A stretch of 33,063 nucleotides of DNA from positions 1-33,063 of the forward strand of contig JAFSHN010000064.1 in the NCBI GenBank assembly GCA_017440275.1, given 5' to 3'. The stretch's first letter is position 1. Each line of letters starts with the position of its first letter. Below are positions 7,101-15,246 of the stretch, piece by piece. The position numbers and the translations under genes were made by a program. Source of the stretch: Bacillota bacterium (lineage in GTDB: Bacteria > Bacillota > Clostridia > Peptostreptococcales > Anaerovoracaceae). The notes under the pieces are model-generated. The model was not told the DNA's origin, made no database searches, and worked only from the letters and a program-made list of their open reading frames with translations.

Positions 7101-8183
7101 CTAAAAAACTGTACCGAAACGAGCAGTCAAAAGATCTGCCAGAACCAAGGCAGTTACCGCATCAACAACGACTCTCGCTCTATGGATAATTGCAGGATCG
7201 TGTCTTCCCTGCAGCTTGAGAATTGTATCTTCCTGATTCTTAAAGTCCACGGTTTCCTGGGCTTTAAAAATAGATGGCGTCGGCTTAATTACCGTTCTGA
7301 ACTGAATCGGCATCCCGTTGGTTATTCCTCCGTTTATCCCACCGTTGTTGTTTGTTTTTGTAACTATTTTCTTACCCTCATATCTGAATGGGTCATTTGC
7401 CTGTGAGCCTCTCATATTGGCAAATTCAAAGCCTGCGCCAAATTCAATACCTTTTACGGCAGGAATTGAAAAAATTCCATGGCTGAGCATACTTTCTACG
7501 GTGTCAAACCACGGTTCACCAACTCCTGCAGGAAATCCAATAACAGACGTTTCGAGGACGCCTCCTACGCTGTCCCCTTCTGCTGCAACAGCTTCGATGG
7601 CTCCCATCATCTTTGAAGCAGCTTCATCATCCATAACAGGAAAGGTCTTATGGCCAAGCATTTTAATATCTTCTTCCAAATCATTAAAATCTCTGTCGTT
7701 TATACCACAGCAGTTCTTTATATGAGTTCCGATATATATGCCCTTTTCTTCCATCGCCTTCATTACAATGGCTCCTGCAGCTACAAGTGCCGCTGTAATT
7801 CTGCCGGAAAAATGTCCTCCGCCTCTATAATCCTCATATCCCTTATATTTGTAGAAAGCAGTCAAATCTGCATGAGACGGACGCGCAATATGGCTCATTT
7901 CATCATAGTGACAGCTCTTAGTGTTTTCATTTTTAATAATCAGACACAAAGGACTGCCTGTTGTATATCCGTTAAAAACACCGCTGATAAATTCAACCTT
8001 GTCAGATTCTTTTCTCGGTGTAGAAATCTTACCGTAAGGTTTGCGCAAATTCATCTTTGCTTCTATATATTCTTCATCAATTTTAATACCCGGCGCGATT
8101 CCGTCGATGACAGCACCTATGGCCGGCCCATGGCTCTCACCGAAAAGTGTAACAGTTAAGGCCATTCCGAACGTATTCTTCAT
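7101..8183 (-). CDS. aroC: Chorismate synthase
   Basis: Converts EPSP to chorismate using reduced FMN, the last common step of the pathway. The 360 residues are standard for the family. Recognisable signatures are FGESHG at 14-19 (catalytic His), the Arg-rich NLRKPYGKISTPRKESD near 45, RPSHADLTA near 101 and YRGGGHFSGR near 119. NNNGGINGGITNGMPI lies near 278 and the catalytic Asp segment HDPAIIHRARVV near 330. The ATG lies one base after the aroB stop, so the two are coupled. No flavin reductase gene accompanies it in the window. Confidence 0.97.
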   Translation of the reverse strand: MKNTFGMALTVTLFGESHGPAIGAVIDGIAPGIKIDEEYIEAKMNLRKPYGKISTPRKESDKVEFISGVFNGYTTGSPLCLIIKNENTKSCHYDEMSHIARPSHADLTAFYKYKGYEDYRGGGHFSGRITAALVAAGAIVMKAMEEKGIYIGTHIKNCCGINDRDFNDLEEDIKMLGHKTFPVMDDEAASKMMGAIEAVAAEGDSVGGVLETSVIGFPAGVGEPWFDTVESMLSHGIFSIPAVKGIEFGAGFEFANMRGSQANDPFRYEGKKIVTKTNNNGGINGGITNGMPIQFRTVIKPTPSIFKAQETVDFKNQEDTILKLQGRHDPAIIHRARVVVDAVTALVLADLLTARFGTVF

Positions 8184-9182
8184 TTAGAATACCTCCTTAT
8201 AAGACTCTATTAAATCTTCTTTGTTCATCTGTTTGAATTCAAAGGTTCCGATTTCATTAACAACGACTGCAGTCACAATTCCGGCTGAAGCTTTTTTGTC
8301 GTGCATAGCAGCCTCTGCAACGGCCTGTGCATCAGCAAAACATTTGCATGTGAGATTTTCCTTTCTCAGTACAGCAATCAGCCTATCTCGCAAGGCCTGA
8401 TTACACATTGGAATCATGCCCAATGCAACACATTCACCGTGAAAGAAATCGGTTACACTTTCAATTCCATGGCCAAGGGTGTGCCCAAAATTCAAAACTT
8501 TGCGAAGTCCCGTTTCTTTTTCGTCTTCAGTAACAACTCCCAGTTTTATTCTTACCGCTTTTTCAATGGCATCATCTAAAATGCTTCTGATACCCTTTTC
8601 CTCTATTAGTTCAAACAATCCCTTGTCAAAAGTCATCGCAATTTTAATGATTTCAGCAGCACCGCAGGAAAACTGTCTTTCGTCTAAAGTCTCAAGAACT
8701 TCAGGGTCAATCAGTACCGCTTTAGGCTGATGGAAAGCACCCACTATATTTTTGATACCCTTAAGGTCAACAGCTGTTTTGCCTCCCACTGACGAGTCAA
8801 CTTGAGCCAGCAATGTAGTTGGCACATTATAAAAGTCTATACCGCGCATAAAACACGCCGCAGCAAATCCTGCCAAATCTCCCACTACGCCGCCGCCTAC
8901 TGCAACAACGCAGTCTTTTCTGGAAAGACCGAAGTCCAGCATTTTGGAACAAAGTGTTTCAAAAGTACCAAGACTCTTGGATTCTTCTCCTGCTTCAATA
9001 GCATAAATACAAGCTTCTTTGCTGGCTGCTTTTACCATATCCGCATATTCAAAAGGGACCCCCGTATCTGTTACGATGAACACGCGTCTGTCCAAATCAA
9101 ATATTTCGCCGACTTTAGCAAGGGAACCTCTTTCTAATATTATATTGTAACTATCTTGTCCTAAGGACACAGGTATAATCAT
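8184..9182 (-). CDS. aroB: 3-dehydroquinate synthase
   Basis: Cyclises DAHP to 3-dehydroquinate using NAD and a divalent metal. The 332 residues contain the NAD-binding GGGVVGDLAGFAAACFMRG near 97 and PTTLLAQVDSSVGGKTAVD near 120. KNIVGAFHQP is near 144. The metal ligand histidines lie in NFGHTLGHGIE near 231 and FFHGECVALGM near 247. It is slightly shorter than the ~350-360 of E. coli or B. subtilis AroB, but all motifs are present. The gene begins two bases after pheA and ends directly before aroC, in the middle of the operon. Confidence 0.96.
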   Translation of the reverse strand: MIIPVSLGQDSYNIILERGSLAKVGEIFDLDRRVFIVTDTGVPFEYADMVKAASKEACIYAIEAGEESKSLGTFETLCSKMLDFGLSRKDCVVAVGGGVVGDLAGFAAACFMRGIDFYNVPTTLLAQVDSSVGGKTAVDLKGIKNIVGAFHQPKAVLIDPEVLETLDERQFSCGAAEIIKIAMTFDKGLFELIEEKGIRSILDDAIEKAVRIKLGVVTEDEKETGLRKVLNFGHTLGHGIESVTDFFHGECVALGMIPMCNQALRDRLIAVLRKENLTCKCFADAQAVAEAAMHDKKASAGIVTAVVVNEIGTFEFKQMNKEDLIESYKEVF

Positions 9183-9184
9183 AT

Positions 9185-10288
9185 TTAGTCCTCCTGACTA
9201 TGTAAAGTATTGTAGGAGCCTACTACTTTTATCTTATCGCAGCAAGTTTTTAGTTCTTCAAGACACGCTCTGCCTTCTTCACCGTAGATGTCGCCTTCCG
9301 CTTCCACATAGAAATAGTATTGCCACATAAGTTCTTTCATAGGTCTTGAACGAAGAGTTCTCATATTGAAACCATGCTTACCTATAATGGTAAGGGCCTG
9401 GGCCAGAGAACCGGCTTCGTTTCGTGCGGTGAACAAAAGTGAAAAATAAGGGTGCTTGCTTTCTGTGGCACCGCGGTTATCAGCTCTTGAAAACACAGCA
9501 AAACGTGTAGTATTGGACCTATCGTCATTGATACTTCTTGCAATTACATCAAGGCCAAACATTTTAGCAGATTCTGCACTTGCCACGGCCGCAATGCTCT
9601 TGTCCTGTTTTGACTTTACATATTCTGCCGCAAGTGCTGTATTAGAGTATTCAATCTCAGCCAGCTCATTTTCTTTAATGAATCCCCCGCACTGTGACAA
9701 CGCCTGAGGATGGCTTACAACGGTTTTAATATCTTTAGTTGTTGCTCCGGGCAAACCCAGAAGGTCGTGTATTATAGGAAGATCATACATTCCATTGACA
9801 TAGAGATTACCTGCAAACATCAAATCATTTACCTGGTCCACGTCTCCCGCATAACTGTTTTCTACAGGGAGAACAGCACAATCGCATTCACCGCTTTCAA
9901 CAGCATCATATGCCTTTTTAAAGTTGCTGTAGGCGATTTTTTTTGCATCAGGGAAAATTTTAGAAGCAGCGATATGGGCAAAAGCACCTTCTGTTCCACT
10001 GTAAGCAACTTTCAGGCCTTCCAAAATATTTCTTTGATAATCCTTTGAAAGTTCCATTATCTCTTTAAGGAAATTTACGTAATATGATTTTAATTTTGGA
10101 TCCTCAATTCGGTTTGCGCCATTTCTCACCACCTGCTCTTCACGTTCAGGATCGAAGATGGGCAGTCCTTTAGTTTTTTTATACTCGGCAACCTTTGCTA
10201 CTTGTTCCATACGAGCCTTAAAAAGCTCTGCCATCTGATTATCTATGTCAGTTATCTTTTTTCGGATGTCCTTTAAATCTTCCATCAT
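9185..10288 (-). CDS. pheA: Bifunctional chorismate mutase/prephenate dehydratase
   Basis: A P-protein that makes phenylpyruvate from chorismate by way of prephenate. Residues ~1-90 are an AroQ-type chorismate mutase helix bundle (DIRKKITDIDNQMAELFKAR). Residues ~95-270 are prephenate dehydratase with the catalytic TTRF in NDDRSNTTRF. Residues ~280-365 are an ACT regulatory domain, where the usual ESRP phenylalanine-binding motif reads RSRP. The mutase also supplies prephenate for TyrA. I start at the ATG at 10286-10288; a GTG two codons earlier and an ATG one codon later are alternatives. The AGGTGAAG site fits an ATG better than the GTG. It begins a few bases after the aminotransferase stop and ends two bases before aroB. 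Confidence 0.95.
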   Translation of the reverse strand: MMEDLKDIRKKITDIDNQMAELFKARMEQVAKVAEYKKTKGLPIFDPEREEQVVRNGANRIEDPKLKSYYVNFLKEIMELSKDYQRNILEGLKVAYSGTEGAFAHIAASKIFPDAKKIAYSNFKKAYDAVESGECDCAVLPVENSYAGDVDQVNDLMFAGNLYVNGMYDLPIIHDLLGLPGATTKDIKTVVSHPQALSQCGGFIKENELAEIEYSNTALAAEYVKSKQDKSIAAVASAESAKMFGLDVIARSINDDRSNTTRFAVFSRADNRGATESKHPYFSLLFTARNEAGSLAQALTIIGKHGFNMRTLRSRPMKELMWQYYFYVEAEGDIYGEEGRACLEELKTCCDKIKVVGSYNTLHSQED

Positions 10289-10294
10289 CTTCAC

Positions 10295-11482
10295 CTATAA
10301 ATTATAACTTTTTGCCATAGCTCTGAATGCAGGTATGGATGCCTCAATCTGAGCTTTGCTCACGCAGTAAGATATTCTCACATATCCCTTCATACCAAAG
10401 CTGTCGCTTGGTACAATAAGCAGTTCATAGTCCTTAGCTCTTTCAGAAAATTCTTCTCCATCGCCACTTGGAGACTTAACGAAGAGATAAAATGCACCGT
10501 CCGGATGCACAGCCTCAAAACCGCATTCTGTGATTGTCTTATATATCAATTCTCTGTTTTCAGCGTACGCGCTTATGTCTGAAGTTAAACCCTGATGTCT
10601 GCCCACAACAAACTGCATCAAGCTTGGTGCACAAACGAATCCAAGGCTTCTGCCTGCACCGCAGATAGTTGCAAAAAGCTTCCTGCGGCTCTTTGCCTTT
10701 GGGGATACCATCACGTATCCTATTCTTTCACCAGGTAACGACAAAGATTTGCTGTAGGAGTAGCAAATGACAGTATCGTCGTAGTAATTTGCAGGAAGTG
10801 CAAATTTGCCTTCATCATATACCAGTTCTCTGTATGGTTCATCAGAAATCAAATAGATTTCTTTATCATATTCTTTTTCCTTAGCTTCAAGATAAGCTGC
10901 CAGCTTCTTTAAAGTTTCTTCAGTCAAAATTGCACCTGTAGGATTGTTAGGTGAATTGATGATAAGGGCCGCTGTCTTTTCATTAAAAGCTTTATCAAGT
11001 TCATCAAAATCAATCTGGAAGTCTTTCATGGAAACAGGCACTTCTACGCAGGAAGCTCCTGAATTCTCTATAAATACTTTATATTCAGGGAAATATGGTG
11101 TGAACACGATAACTTCTTCACCGGCCTGAGCTACAGATCTCAAAGTAATTGTCAGAGAAGCCGCTGCTCCTACTGTCATATAGATATCGCTCATTTCAAC
11201 GCCCAGATTGTATTTTTCGTTCATATAATCTGCAATGGCCTGTCTTGTGTCATTGTCACCCACAGCAGATGTGTAACAATGAAGCTGTGTTGCATCACTG
11301 TCTCTGAGCAAGCTTACCATCGTCTCTGTAATTTCGTCCGGACAAGGGACATTAGGGTTTCCTATACTGAAATCGAAGACCTTGTCAGCACCGATCTCGG
11401 CCTTTCTTTTTTTTCCGTATTCAAATAATTCTCTGATGACGGAACTGTTTTCTCCAAACTGTGTCATTGTCTTGTTTATCAT
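10295..11482 (-). CDS. PLP-dependent class I/II aminotransferase (aromatic/aspartate type)
   Basis: A 395-residue fold-type I aminotransferase. NSPNNPTGA near 173, DEPYRELVYD near 216 and the pyridoxal-phosphate Schiff-base lysine in YSYSKSLSLPGERIGY near 238 are clear; an N-terminal FSIGNPNVPCPDE segment is also typical. As the first gene of the aromatic operon, it most likely transaminates phenylpyruvate and 4-hydroxyphenylpyruvate, but the sequence alone does not exclude aspartate or another amino donor as main substrate. It starts after a GGAGGT site. Its promoter and a TetR-type inverted repeat lie just upstream. Family is certain; specificity is inferred from context. Confidence 0.93.
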   Translation of the reverse strand: MINKTMTQFGENSSVIRELFEYGKKRKAEIGADKVFDFSIGNPNVPCPDEITETMVSLLRDSDATQLHCYTSAVGDNDTRQAIADYMNEKYNLGVEMSDIYMTVGAAASLTITLRSVAQAGEEVIVFTPYFPEYKVFIENSGASCVEVPVSMKDFQIDFDELDKAFNEKTAALIINSPNNPTGAILTEETLKKLAAYLEAKEKEYDKEIYLISDEPYRELVYDEGKFALPANYYDDTVICYSYSKSLSLPGERIGYVMVSPKAKSRRKLFATICGAGRSLGFVCAPSLMQFVVGRHQGLTSDISAYAENRELIYKTITECGFEAVHPDGAFYLFVKSPSGDGEEFSERAKDYELLIVPSDSFGMKGYVRISYCVSKAQIEASIPAFRAMAKSYNL

Positions 11483-11494
11483 AACTTACCTCCG

Positions 11495-11513
11495 AAGTTA
11501 GCAGTGTTAACTA
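11495..11513. promoter_or_regulatory. Putative TetR-family operator at the aro operon
   Basis: AAGTTAG-CAGTG-TTAACTA: two 7-base half-sites with a 5-base centre. The right half is identical to the right half of the perfect site at 11598-11616, and the left half matches it at 5 of 7 positions. It sits between the -10 and the ribosome binding site of the operon's first gene. Similarity, spacing and position support an operator for the divergent TetR protein. Binding is inferred. Confidence 0.68.
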
Positions 11514-11519
11514 ATGCAG

Positions 11520-11549
11520 ATTATATCGCATAAAACGGCTTAAAGTCAA
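11520..11549 (-). promoter_or_regulatory. Promoter of the aromatic amino acid operon
   Basis: On the minus strand, -35 TTGACT (11544-11549), an 18-bp spacer and a perfect -10 TATAAT (11520-11525) lie about 40 bases ahead of the first gene. The predicted start, about 7 bases past the -10, abuts the operator at 11495-11513, so a bound regulator should block initiation or early elongation. No other promoter was found within the tightly packed operon. Confidence 0.8.
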
Positions 11550-11567
11550 CCACTTCAGCGAAAAATA

Positions 11568-11596
11568 TTGCATATTCATCTTAAAAACATTATAAT
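11568..11596 (+). promoter_or_regulatory. Promoter of the tetR-family gene
   Basis: Plus-strand -35 TTGCAT (11568-11573), 17-bp spacer, -10 TATAAT (11591-11596). The perfect inverted repeat begins two bases after the -10, across the predicted start point, which suggests autoregulation. Confidence 0.75.
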
Positions 11597-11597
11597 C

Positions 11598-11616
11598 TAG
11601 TTAACAACATTAACTA
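11598..11616. promoter_or_regulatory. Putative TetR-family operator (autoregulatory)
   Basis: A perfect inverted repeat TAGTTAA-CAACA-TTAACTA occupies the space between the -10 and the AAAGGAG ribosome binding site of the TetR-family gene. A weaker copy with the same architecture lies 103 bp away at the aro operon start. It is the expected position for autorepression. Confidence 0.78.
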
Positions 11617-11628
11617 AAGGAGTTTGCT

Positions 11629-12141
11629 ATGGAAGACATTGATAGCAGCGTAATGCTCAAAGAAAAACTATTATCCGCAGGGATAGATGAAATTGCAAGC
11701 TACGGAATCAAAAACTTTTCTCTTCGCCGTGTTGCTTCTGCTTGTGGTGCCAGTTGTGCAGCCCCTTACAAGCATTTTAAAAACAAAGAAGAATTCATAA
11801 ACGAAATAATCATATATGTGGAAGAAAAATGGATGCATCTAAGTAATCAGATAGCGGGTGTTTTCGAAGATCCAAAAGAAAGAATTGCACAATTATGTGT
11901 TGCAAATGTAAGATTTAAGATTGGTAATCCTCTTTACGGTATGGGGAATAAAACCTTTGATACGAATATTTCCGAAGAGATAAAAACACTGTTTCAGAAT
12001 GATGAATCTCTGGCAGAAGAAAAGCTCTTTGCAATTTCTGCCCTCGTTACAGGGACTGCTTGTTTGATTGAGCAAGGCAAATTGGATAACAGTCCGAAAA
12101 CCTTTGATTTTCTTAAGAATAGAATTATAGCAGAACTATAA
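11629..12141 (+). CDS. TetR/AcrR-family transcriptional regulator
   Basis: A 170-residue protein with an N-terminal TetR-type helix-turn-helix at about residues 30-58 (FSLRRVASACGASCAAPYKHFKNKEEF; the YKHFKNKEE end is diagnostic). The C-terminal helical region (60-170) is short for the family and has no recognised ligand-binding subfamily. It is divergent from the aromatic operon. The shared 146-bp region has two matching inverted repeats, one over its own start and one over the operon start, so it probably represses both. The effector is unknown; an aromatic amino acid or pathway intermediate would be logical but is speculation. A good AAAGGAG site fixes the ATG. A strong terminator follows. 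Confidence 0.88.
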   Translation: MEDIDSSVMLKEKLLSAGIDEIASYGIKNFSLRRVASACGASCAAPYKHFKNKEEFINEIIIYVEEKWMHLSNQIAGVFEDPKERIAQLCVANVRFKIGNPLYGMGNKTFDTNISEEIKTLFQNDESLAEEKLFAISALVTGTACLIEQGKLDNSPKTFDFLKNRIIAEL

Positions 12142-12198
12142 AAAAAGAGACCGTCTCACAATCGACTAACGAAGTCAACTGAGAGACAGTCTCTTTTT
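12142..12198. terminator. Bidirectional terminator between the tetR-family gene and rqcP
   Basis: A long stem pairs 12142-12151 with 12189-12198 and 12153-12157 with 12183-12187, with one mismatch between the arms. It is A-rich on the left and T-rich on the right, so it can end transcription from both convergent genes. Confidence 0.88.
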
Positions 12199-12207
12199 AT
12201 AATCTTG

Positions 12208-12447
12208 TTAAATCATTTCGTACATAGTTACCGCATCTTCTTTTTTGCAGGATTCGCTGAGTTTTAAAACTCTTGCAGAAATTGAACTGTTTCCGAATTC
12301 AACTCTTATTACATCTCCTACTTTGACTTCTGTGCCTGCCTTTGCGACCTTATCGTTTACGAACACTCTTCCCTGGTCACATGCATCTTTGGCAACGGTG
12401 CGGCGCTTGATGAGCCTGGAATTTTTTAAAAACTTATCTATTCTCAT
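12208..12447 (-). CDS. rqcP: S4-domain RNA-binding protein RqcP (YabO-like)
   Basis: This 79-residue protein is almost entirely one S4 RNA-binding domain (RIDKFLKNSRLIKRRTVAKDACDQGRV...). It follows B. subtilis YabO/RqcP closely, including the RLIKRR stretch and the C-terminal KKEDAVTMYEMI. RqcP works with RqcH in ribosome-associated quality control, promoting alanine tailing of nascent chains on 50S subunits. The mazG-rqcP neighbourhood is also that of B. subtilis, although an HU gene is inserted here. No strong ribosome binding site precedes the ATG, so translation may depend on coupling to the HU gene 18 bases upstream. RqcH is not in the window. Confidence 0.9.
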   Translation of the reverse strand: MRIDKFLKNSRLIKRRTVAKDACDQGRVFVNDKVAKAGTEVKVGDVIRVEFGNSSISARVLKLSESCKKEDAVTMYEMI

Positions 12448-12465
12448 GGGCTCTATATACCGTTA

Positions 12466-12744
12466 TTATTTATTTACAGCGTCCTTAAGAGCCTTGCCTG
12501 CCTTGAAAACAGGAGCCTTGGAAGCGTCGATTTCAATAACTTCTTCAGGCTTTCTAGGGTTTCTTCCCTGTCTTGCCTTTCTTTCTCTAGTTTCGAAAGT
12601 ACCAAATCCGATTAACTGTACTTTTTCTCCCTTAACCAGAGCTTCTTCGATGCTAGCAACTAATGCGTTGATTGCAACTTCTGCATCCTTCTTAGTAAAA
12701 CCAGTCTTTTCTGCTACTGCAGCAACTAATTCAGCCTTGTTCAT
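12466..12744 (-). CDS. hup: HU-family DNA-binding protein
   Basis: A 92-residue histone-like protein with the full HU fold: an N-terminal helical dimerisation part ([20 protein letters not shown]), [18 protein letters not shown] at about 47-64 forming the start of the DNA-binding arm, and the [14 protein letters not shown] end. It bends and compacts DNA as a dimer. An AAGGAGGAA site lies ahead of the ATG. It sits between mazG and rqcP on the same strand, a position also seen for HU genes in other Clostridia as far as I recall. IHF-type proteins are excluded by the Gram-positive context. Confidence 0.96.
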   Translation of the reverse strand: MNKAELVAAVAEKTGFTKKDAEVAINALVASIEEALVKGEKVQLIGFGTFETRERKARQGRNPRKPEEVIEIDASKAPVFKAGKALKDAVNK

Positions 12745-12772
12745 TATTTTTCCTCCTTAATACACATGATGA

Positions 12773-13615
12773 CTACTTATCATCTATTTTTTCCAGCTCT
12801 TTTGCTTTGTCCCACAACTTGTCCATTTCTTCCAGTGTCATCTCTTCCATAGATTTGCCGCAAGCCAAACCTTGTTCTTCAACATAAGAGAATCTTCTGA
12901 TGAACTTATCTGTTGTGAAGCGCAATGCTTCTTCGGGGTTAACCTTTAAAAACCTAGCCACATTGACTACAGAAAACAATAGATCGCCTAACTCTTCCAT
13001 TACTTTGCTTTCCTCGTGCTTGTCATTGTAAGCTTCTATCAATTCTGACGTTTCTTCTTTAACCTTATCCATAGCGCATGAGACATCGTCCCAATCAAAC
13101 CCTACTTCAGCCGCTTTCTTTTGAACTTTAGCAGCTCTGGTTAAAGCCGGAAGTGCGAGAGGCACGCTTGACAAAATTCTCGTCTGAGTTTGCCCAGCCT
13201 TCTCACTCGCCTTGATATTCTCCCATTTTTCAAGGACGTTGTCAATAGTTTTTGTGCTATTATTTGCTCTTTCTTCTAAAAAAACATGGGGATGGCGGCG
13301 TATCATCTTCTCACATTCTCTGTTAATCAGACTTTTCAGTTGGAAGATACCCTCTTCCTCTGCAAGATTGGCATGGAATACCACCTGGAGCATCACATCA
13401 CCAAGTTCTTCTTCCAGATTATCCATATCTTCGTTATTTATTGCTTCAACCACTTCGTATGCTTCTTCTATCATTCCTGTTGTTAAAGTCTTATGAGTCT
13501 GCACTTTATCCCAGGGACATTCTTTTCGAAGAATAGCTATTATTTCTTTTAATCGCATCAGTGCCTCTTGATCTGTTGCAGCCGAAGAAGCCAGATGCTT
13601 GTATATTTCTTTCAT
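12773..13615 (-). CDS. mazG: Nucleoside triphosphate pyrophosphohydrolase MazG
   Basis: Hydrolyses (d)NTPs, including non-canonical ones, to monophosphates and pyrophosphate. The 280 residues hold two MazG domains. The first (about 20-130) has EEAYEVVEAI and EEELGDVMLQVVFH, giving the ExxE...ExxD metal-binding pattern; the second (about 165-265) has EETSELIEAYN and EELGDLLFSVVNVARF. CPWDKVQTHKTLTTG near 34 is a family signature. It lacks the N-terminal methylase-like domain of B. subtilis YabN, so it resembles the E. coli form. It follows the flippase gene by nine bases, and the HU gene comes 28 bases later. Confidence 0.95.
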   Translation of the reverse strand: MKEIYKHLASSAATDQEALMRLKEIIAILRKECPWDKVQTHKTLTTGMIEEAYEVVEAINNEDMDNLEEELGDVMLQVVFHANLAEEEGIFQLKSLINRECEKMIRRHPHVFLEERANNSTKTIDNVLEKWENIKASEKAGQTQTRILSSVPLALPALTRAAKVQKKAAEVGFDWDDVSCAMDKVKEETSELIEAYNDKHEESKVMEELGDLLFSVVNVARFLKVNPEEALRFTTDKFIRRFSYVEEQGLACGKSMEEMTLEEMDKLWDKAKELEKIDDK

Positions 13616-13624
13616 ATCTTTCCC

Positions 13625-15232
13625 TTATTTTACGAATTTATCTAATATTCTAACCAATTTGTCACCCTTTGGCAGTCTTGCAATTTCTTCCTTTGTAATC
13701 GCTTTTGTCATAAGGATCAATATTCCGTAAACCACAACACCAATACAGATTGCTAAAAGGCATGCCATATTGCTGCTTTCCAGAACCTTATAAATAAGTT
13801 TAAATGAAGCAAATGCTGCCGCACCCATAAGAAGTGCCGCAATAGAAGGTTTCACAAAATTCAGAACAACATTAATTTTTACATTTGTATATTTCACAAC
13901 ATGATAAATATTCAACGTTAATGCTATAGTATAAAAAACTACCGTTGCAAGAGCTGCACCCATTATGTTCAGCGCAGGAATCGCTACAAATAAATATGTG
14001 AATACTATTTTGGCTACAGCACCTATTGCAAGGTTAACTACCGGCAACGACTGCTTACCCACAGCCTGAAGTACACCTGTTGTAGTCTGCAAAACGGCAG
14101 ACTGCACAACACTGATACACATAATCATAAGCGTAGGAGCCGCAGAAGCAACTCCCGCAGGATTTGAAGGGAATAACAAAAGAAGGATAGGTTCCGCTAA
14201 CACTGCCATTCCTACTGCACACGGCATACCCATAATCATACTGATTCTTAGACCTAAATTGATATTGTCATGCACTTCGTTAGTTTTGTTAAGCTTGTAT
14301 GCAGCCGCCACCGCAGGAACCATAGCAACAGCAATAGCCTGAGTCAGCACTGCAGGAAGTCCCACCATTGTATTACAATATGCACTTAATTGACCATACA
14401 TATTACGCGCAATTTCAAGATCGAAACCTCCGGCTACAAGTCTTCTTGTAACCAGCATACTATCAGCAAAATTTACAATAGGAAGAATTGCTGCACCGAT
14501 TGTAATAGGAACTGAAATCCATATTATCTGCTTGATAATATCTCTTTTTCTTTCACGCTGGTTATAGTGTCTGTTTTTCTTAATATAATAATTGATTGCT
14601 TTTTTATTACAAAGATATATTATTACAATTACAAGCAGGCCGCCTACTGAACCTGCAGTAGCACCAAAAGTAGCTCCCGCTGCCGCCGCTTCGAGAGAAA
14701 CATCCAGCAGATAGAAGGCTAAAAGGAGTCCCACTCCTACTCTGACAATCTGTTCAATAAACTGGGATACAGCAGTAGGATTCATATTCTGTCTTCCCTG
14801 AAAATATCCTCTGTACGCGGACATTACAGGAACGAAAATCAATGCAGGGGCAATTGCCTTCATTGGCAGAAGCGCTCCCATATCTGCAAATACGTATTTA
14901 GCTATCCAATCAGCACCGAAATAACAGATAGCAAAAGAAACCACCCCTATGAACAGTAAAAGTCCTCTGGACACTTTGAACACATTATGTGCTCCCGCAT
15001 AATCTCTGATTGCAATTTTTTCAGATACCAATCTGGAAATAGCCACCGGTATACCTGCTGTGGCGATTACCAAAAACAGGGAGTACAAAGGATATGCATA
15101 ACCATAGTACGCCATACCTTCTTCCCCTATCATCGCTGTCAAAGGTATTTTTAAGAAAACACCTAATAGTTTTACGATAAGTCCGGCTATACCCAAAATA
15201 GCCGCACCTTTTACAATTTTATTACCTGACAT
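13625..15232 (-). CDS. SpoVB/MurJ-like polysaccharide flippase (YabM-like)
   Basis: A 535-residue polytopic membrane protein of the MVF/PST part of the MOP exporter superfamily, with about 14 hydrophobic segments from residue 8 to 520. The N-terminal GAAILGIAGLIVKLLGVFLKIPLTAMIG and the AYRGYFQGRQNMNPTAVSQFIEQIVRV near 140-166 match SpoVB/YabM/YtgP proteins, which are thought to flip lipid-linked cell-wall precursors. The position just upstream of mazG matches B. subtilis yabM. Whether it acts in growth (MurJ-type) or in cortex synthesis during sporulation (SpoVB) cannot be decided from the sequence. Confidence 0.9.
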   Translation of the reverse strand: MSGNKIVKGAAILGIAGLIVKLLGVFLKIPLTAMIGEEGMAYYGYAYPLYSLFLVIATAGIPVAISRLVSEKIAIRDYAGAHNVFKVSRGLLLFIGVVSFAICYFGADWIAKYVFADMGALLPMKAIAPALIFVPVMSAYRGYFQGRQNMNPTAVSQFIEQIVRVGVGLLLAFYLLDVSLEAAAAGATFGATAGSVGGLLVIVIIYLCNKKAINYYIKKNRHYNQRERKRDIIKQIIWISVPITIGAAILPIVNFADSMLVTRRLVAGGFDLEIARNMYGQLSAYCNTMVGLPAVLTQAIAVAMVPAVAAAYKLNKTNEVHDNINLGLRISMIMGMPCAVGMAVLAEPILLLLFPSNPAGVASAAPTLMIMCISVVQSAVLQTTTGVLQAVGKQSLPVVNLAIGAVAKIVFTYLFVAIPALNIMGAALATVVFYTIALTLNIYHVVKYTNVKINVVLNFVKPSIAALLMGAAAFASFKLIYKVLESSNMACLLAICIGVVVYGILILMTKAITKEEIARLPKGDKLVRILDKFVK

Positions 15233-15246
15233 TACCTGTCCTTTCT

